Assembly (NCBI GenBank): GCA_963764505.1
Contig: CAVXSP010000002.1
Location: 1 to 64,000, forward strand
Direction of reading: 5' to 3'
Origin: CAVXSP01 sp963764505
Lineage (GTDB): Bacteria > Acidobacteriota > Vicinamibacteria > Vicinamibacterales > SCN-69-37
DNA: 64,000 bases
The position numbers and the translations under genes are program-made. This document shows, in pieces, positions 60,624-64,000 of this stretch. The notes under the pieces were generated by a model, which did no database searches, was not told where the DNA came from, and saw only the letters and a program-made list of their open reading frames with translations. Numbering within the stretch: the first letter of the stretch is position 1; every line of letters starts with the position of its first letter.

Positions 60624-62583
60624 GTGTGGGTCAGCGGGCGCCGGCAGAACGGCAGGCTCCAGTTGGACACGGCCCCCGTGCGTGGATCCGTCGGTCGCGA
60701 TCGGCTGCTCGCGGCCCTCGGCCTCGTGGGGTGCACGCTGTTCGCACTCCCGATCGTGGCGACCTGGCGCAGCCCGGGCGTGCCGCCCACACTCCAGAGT
60801 CTGTCCGCGGCGCTGCTGCTTCTGACCGCCGTCCGACCCGGCTGGGGTCTGCTGGCCGTTGCCGCGCTGCTGCCGGTGTCGCCGTATCTGTCGGCCATCC
60901 TCGGAGCCGAGGTGGCGTCGCCGGCGGCCGCAGAAATCCTGCTCGCGCCGTTCCTGCTGGCCGCGGGTGTGCGTGCGGCGCTCGGCCGGCCGCAGGGGAC
61001 GGAACTGGTCCGGCCGGCCGTCGTTCTCGGCGGCCTGATTGCGATTGGCGGCGCCGTCGGGCTCGCGGAGCGCCAACAGGTCACGACGTGGCCGCTCGAC
61101 TTCGTGCGGCACCTCGTGGATCACCTCTGGGCCCACTACTTCGCGGATTCCGCGGACTTCGTCGCGTATCACCTGGCGGCCTGGTGGATTGAAGGCCTGG
61201 CGCTCGCCGCGCTCGCCGAGCGGCTGATCCGCTCGGGCAGTGCGGGCCGGACCGCGCTCGTCTGGGGCGGCGCCGCGGCGGCCGCCACGTCGTGGCTCCG
61301 GCTGATCCAGATTTCATGGCGCCGGCCGGAGCCGTTCGCGGCGGCCCTCGGTTTCCTGCAAACGCAGCGCATCAATACGCTGTTCACCGATGTGAACGCC
61401 GCCGGCTCGCTGTACGCCTTGTGCCTCGTCCCGGCCGCCTGGCTGGCGTGGCGCGGTGGCGGTCGTCGCAGTGGGACCCGGCAATGGCTTCGAGGGGCGG
61501 GGGGCGGCGCGGCGGCCGTTGTGATCGCTCTCGCGCTCTGGATGACGCACTCGCGCGCCGCCGATGCGGGCGCCCTCGTCGCACTGGCTTCGGCGTGGCT
61601 GGCGTCGCGGCGCCCCGCCCGCCGTACGGCCGCGGCCGCCGTCGGACTCGCCGCCGTGCTGCTCATCGTCTTCGTTGCCGTGAGTCCGCCGTCGGAGCAG
61701 CAGGTCTCCTCGGGGCGCTCGCTGGGCATCCGATGGAAGATGGCCGGGATCGCCCTGCAGATCACGCAGGAACATCCGGTGTTCGGCATCGGACTCGGCG
61801 AGTTTCGGCAGGCGTCCCGTGCGTTCGTCACGCCCGACGTCGTGACGCTCTTCCCCGAGACGGCGGTCGGCGAGAACGCGCACAACAACTTCCTGCAGAT
61901 TCTCGCGGAGCTCGGGATCGCCGGACTCCTGGCGTTCCTGTGGCTGCTGGCCGCCGCCGCGCGGCCGCTCGGCCGCGCCTGGCGGCTTGGCCGGATCGAC
62001 GACCTGCATCTGGGACTGGCGGGCGGCGTGCTGGCGTTCCTGATCACCTGCCTCGCGGGCCATCCGTTCCTGACGACCGAAGTCCTCTGGGTCTTTCTCG
62101 CGGCGCTCGGTGTGACCGCCGGACTGGGGCCCGCCCGCCCGCGCCCCGCTGTCGGCGCGTGGAGTCGCCGCATCGCGTCTGCCGTGACGGCGGCTGTCCT
62201 CGTCGCCGCGCCGGTCCGGTTCTGGGAGCTGCGCCACCAGGATCTGCACCGTGTCGCGATCGGCGTCGGGCCGCCGAGCCGGGATGCAGGCGGTGCGTGG
62301 TACCGGATGGCCGCGGCGCGCTCCCTGTGGTTCGTGCCGTCGGCGGCACGCAGTGTCCGGATTCCGCTCCGCGTGACCGACGATTCCCCGTCTTTCTGCC
62401 GTGTGCACGTCGATCTCGACGGGGCGCCGGCGAACATCGTCGATGTCACGGCGGCCGGCTGGCAGGTACGTCGACCTGCCGCTCGATCCCGCGCGTGCGC
62501 CGTCCTCGTCGCACCGCGTCGAGTTGCGGACCGACGAGTCGGAGTGCCGGCTGATGGTGGGCGATCTGGAGATTCGCGAGTAG
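60624..62583 (+). CDS. O-antigen ligase/polymerase-like membrane protein, frameshifted near the end
   Basis: About 650 aa from GTG 60624, with roughly 12 hydrophobic segments and the Wzy/WaaL-type loop (NAAGSLYALCLVPAAWLAW; VFGIGLGEFRQASRAF; ENAHNNFLQILAELGIAG). A C-terminal beta domain follows. At 62463-62466 one G too many (TGG CAG G TAC) shifts the frame. Skipping it continues as YVDLPLDPARAPSSSHRV to ...RLMVGDLEIRE and a stop at 62583, a natural end for the beta domain; the unshifted frame runs to 62657 with an Arg/Ala-rich tail of no protein character. It is either a real mutation or a sequencing indel. Confidence 0.8.
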
Positions 62584-62650
62584 GGCAAACGGCCCCTCGC
62601 GTCTCGGCGCCTGGCATCGGGCGAAAAGCCGTGCGGCCAGCGGCGGCCGC

Positions 62651-62785
62651 CGCCTAACAGCGGTTTCGGGAATCGTGTAGTGCGCTGTTGGCCCTCACTC
62701 GCGATCTCGCGCGCCACCACAGCGGCGCGCTGCTCGAATTCGGGCCTACAGCCCACTACACGATTCCCGAAAACCGCGTTAGGCG
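62651..62785. repeat. 135-bp palindrome with integron attC-type ends
   Basis: Two 44-base arms (62651-62694 and 62742-62785) are imperfect inverted repeats around a 47-base loop. The outer ends are GCCTAAC (62652-62658) and GTTAGGC (62778-62784), matching the attC core consensus RYYYAAC and GTTRRRY exactly. Inside, 62667-62682 and 62754-62769 are perfectly complementary over 16 bases. One unpaired A follows the left core and an extra A lies on the right arm. The loop holds a further GCGCGCC/GGCGCGC stem. It lies between a plus-strand gene end and a minus-strand gene end. It could be an attC recombination site, a small inverted-repeat element, or a two-way terminator. Confidence 0.7.
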
Positions 62786-62794
62786 AACGTCCCG

Positions 62795-64000
62795 CTATCG
62801 AGACATCCCCGCATCGGCGGGGGCGCCGTCGGGCGTCGGCACTTGGAGCACGGTCAGCGTCGGGCCGGGATGCTCCCGGCTCTGCGAAACGACCGCGACG
62901 ATCTGGGTCGCGGCGAAGAGCTGCCGGTACGCGGCCGCGTGGGGATCGTCGCCGGGATGTCCGGAGTCGAACTTCTCCGAGGACACGACGAGATACCTGA
63001 CGCCCGCGCGGCGGTACGCATCCAGCGGCTCGAGCGCGAGCGACGGCGTGTAGTCCGAATGGAACCCCGGCGGGAGCGCGATGACCGGAGTCTCCATCAC
63101 GATCGGGTCGGCCGGGGCGACGTGCCGTTCGAGCCAGCGCGCCAGCAGCTCTTCCGTGCCGGTGCGGCGTCGATCCCAGTCGAACTTCGCGGACTGCCAG
63201 AGGGGCGGCACGATCACGACCAGCGCGGCGGCGAGCGCGAGCCGGGCGCGGAGCGGCGCGCGGGCCGCATCGCGCACCTGGCCGATTCGTGCGACCGTGA
63301 CGCCTACTGCGAGGCCGAGCATCGGCAGCAGCGGGAGCGCGTACCGCGCGTAGACGAGAGACTGGTGCGAAATCATCCAGAAGTAGGACGCGGAGAACGT
63401 CAGAATCGCGAGCGCCGCCGGCCGCCTCTGCCGTGAGGCCGCGATCTGCGCGGCGAGCAGAACGAACCCCGCGAGAGACAGCAGCAGCGCGATCCAGCCA
63501 ATGAGCCGGGACCAGCCGGGAGGGCCGAACCCGAATCCGTTCCGGAGATAGGTGACGTACAGGCCGGCCACCCTGCTCGGATCGCGCGGCTGGTTGTACG
63601 ACGCCGCCAGGTGCGCGAAGCCGCCGAGGAAGTGTGGCAGGTCCAGTACCGAGTAGGGCGCGGCCGCGACGAAGGCCCCGGCTGCTCCCGCGAGGCTCGC
63701 CAGGACGGCGAGCGTGCGGATCCGGACGGGAGGGGCGGTCGCCGCCGCGGCGAGCGGCATGACGAGCGCGATCGCGCCGTTGTACTTCACCGCCGTCGCC
63801 AGGCCAGCCGCCACGCCCGCGGCGAGGAACCACGCCGGGCGGCCGGTCTCCGACGCGAGAAGGGAGAGCAGGAGCGCCCACGCGACGAGCAGCGCCAACG
63901 GCGTGTCGGTGAGCGCGAAGTGCGCCTCGCGCACGAGATTCGGCTGGATGGCCACGATGAAGGCGGCGATCAGCGCCGCGCGCTCGCCCCACCGCAGCCC
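62795..64000 (-). CDS. GT39/ArnT-like membrane glycosyltransferase, N-terminus cut by window edge
   Basis: The frame is open to the right edge and ends at 62795, giving 401 residues of a larger protein. About eight hydrophobic segments are visible, with the luminal-loop motif REAHFALTDTPLALL (typical of the second conserved acidic motif in PMT/ArnT-type transferases) and AVKYNGAIALVMPL. A C-terminal periplasmic domain follows (DPIVMETPVIALPPGF; YLVVSSEKFDSG). These enzymes move sugars from a polyprenyl phosphate to lipid A, proteins or polymers. The acceptor is unknown. Confidence 0.88.
   Translation of the reverse strand, partial: GLRWGERAALIAAFIVAIQPNLVREAHFALTDTPLALLVAWALLLSLLASETGRPAWFLAAGVAAGLATAVKYNGAIALVMPLAAAATAPPVRIRTLAVLASLAGAAGAFVAAAPYSVLDLPHFLGGFAHLAASYNQPRDPSRVAGLYVTYLRNGFGFGPPGWSRLIGWIALLLSLAGFVLLAAQIAASRQRRPAALAILTFSASYFWMISHQSLVYARYALPLLPMLGLAVGVTVARIGQVRDAARAPLRARLALAAALVVIVPPLWQSAKFDWDRRRTGTEELLARWLERHVAPADPIVMETPVIALPPGFHSDYTPSLALEPLDAYRRAGVRYLVVSSEKFDSGHPGDDPHAAAYRQLFAATQIVAVVSQSREHPGPTLTVLQVPTPDGAPADAGMSR

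Noticed and set aside
62584..62657. C-terminal extension of the O-antigen-ligase-like protein in the unshifted frame
   Set aside because: It is Arg/Ala-rich with no domain character; the adjacent frame gives a natural ending at 62583.

Overview
The window is GC-rich chromosomal DNA of a Gram-negative (diderm) bacterium: it carries lpxC, a TamB-like protein, an Omp85/BamA-type protein and many lipoproteins. The gene orders (dprA-topA-trmFO-xerC with hslVU further on; rplU-rpmA-obgE-nadD-rsfS) and the families (FN3 lipoproteins, PEGA proteins, S8 peptidase with WGD repeats) fit best with Acidobacteriota, perhaps the Vicinamibacterales. That is inference from gene content; there is no rRNA gene in the window. 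The first 3.4 kb are visibly less GC-rich than the rest.

Layout. 1-5.2 kb: a TPR protein cut by the left edge, a membrane HD-GYP/GAF protein and a secreted subtilase with 14 TIIWGD repeats. 5.5-9.2 kb: a peptide-type ABC importer (binding protein plus two permeases, no ATPase). 9.3-15.8 kb: a mixed stretch with an M48 protease, an NlpC/P60 hydrolase, an HNH endonuclease, a beta-propeller protein, an amino acid permease and a lipoprotein. 15.9-24.5 kb: uvrA, lpxC, a three-gene sigma/STAS/unknown cassette, lysA, tmk, comF and an internally deleted methyltransferase. 24.5-28.5 kb (minus strand): a TPR protein and a lipoprotein, then rplU, rpmA, obgE, nadD and rsfS. 28.7-34.8 kb: dprA, topA, trmFO and xerC.

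34.8-44.3 kb looks like a regulatory block inserted between xerC and hslVU, which are adjacent in Bacillus. It holds an NtrC-type response regulator with its PAS kinase behind a candidate sigma-54 promoter, an ABC-F ATPase, an HTH-receiver fusion, an ECF sigma/anti-sigma operon, and a frameshifted Gly/Tyr-rich PEGA protein that also has a candidate sigma-54 promoter.

44.4-62.6 kb is one long co-directional run with many 4-base start/stop overlaps: hslVU, an FN3 lipoprotein, a fumarylacetoacetase-family enzyme, a transaldolase, an acyl-CoA carboxylase set with a small DUF2007 protein inside it, then envelope genes (TamB-like, a seven-POTRA Omp85 protein, a SurA-like N-domain protein, an O-antigen-ligase-like protein with an apparent +1 frameshift). 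A 135-bp palindrome with integron attC-type ends follows, and a membrane glycosyltransferase runs off the right edge.

The best leads are the attC-like palindrome, the two sigma-54 promoters with the local NtrC-type pair, the TIIWGD repeat subtilase, the sigma/STAS/unknown cassette, and the DUF2007 gene inside the carboxylase operon. No tRNA, rRNA, CRISPR array or complete insertion sequence was seen.
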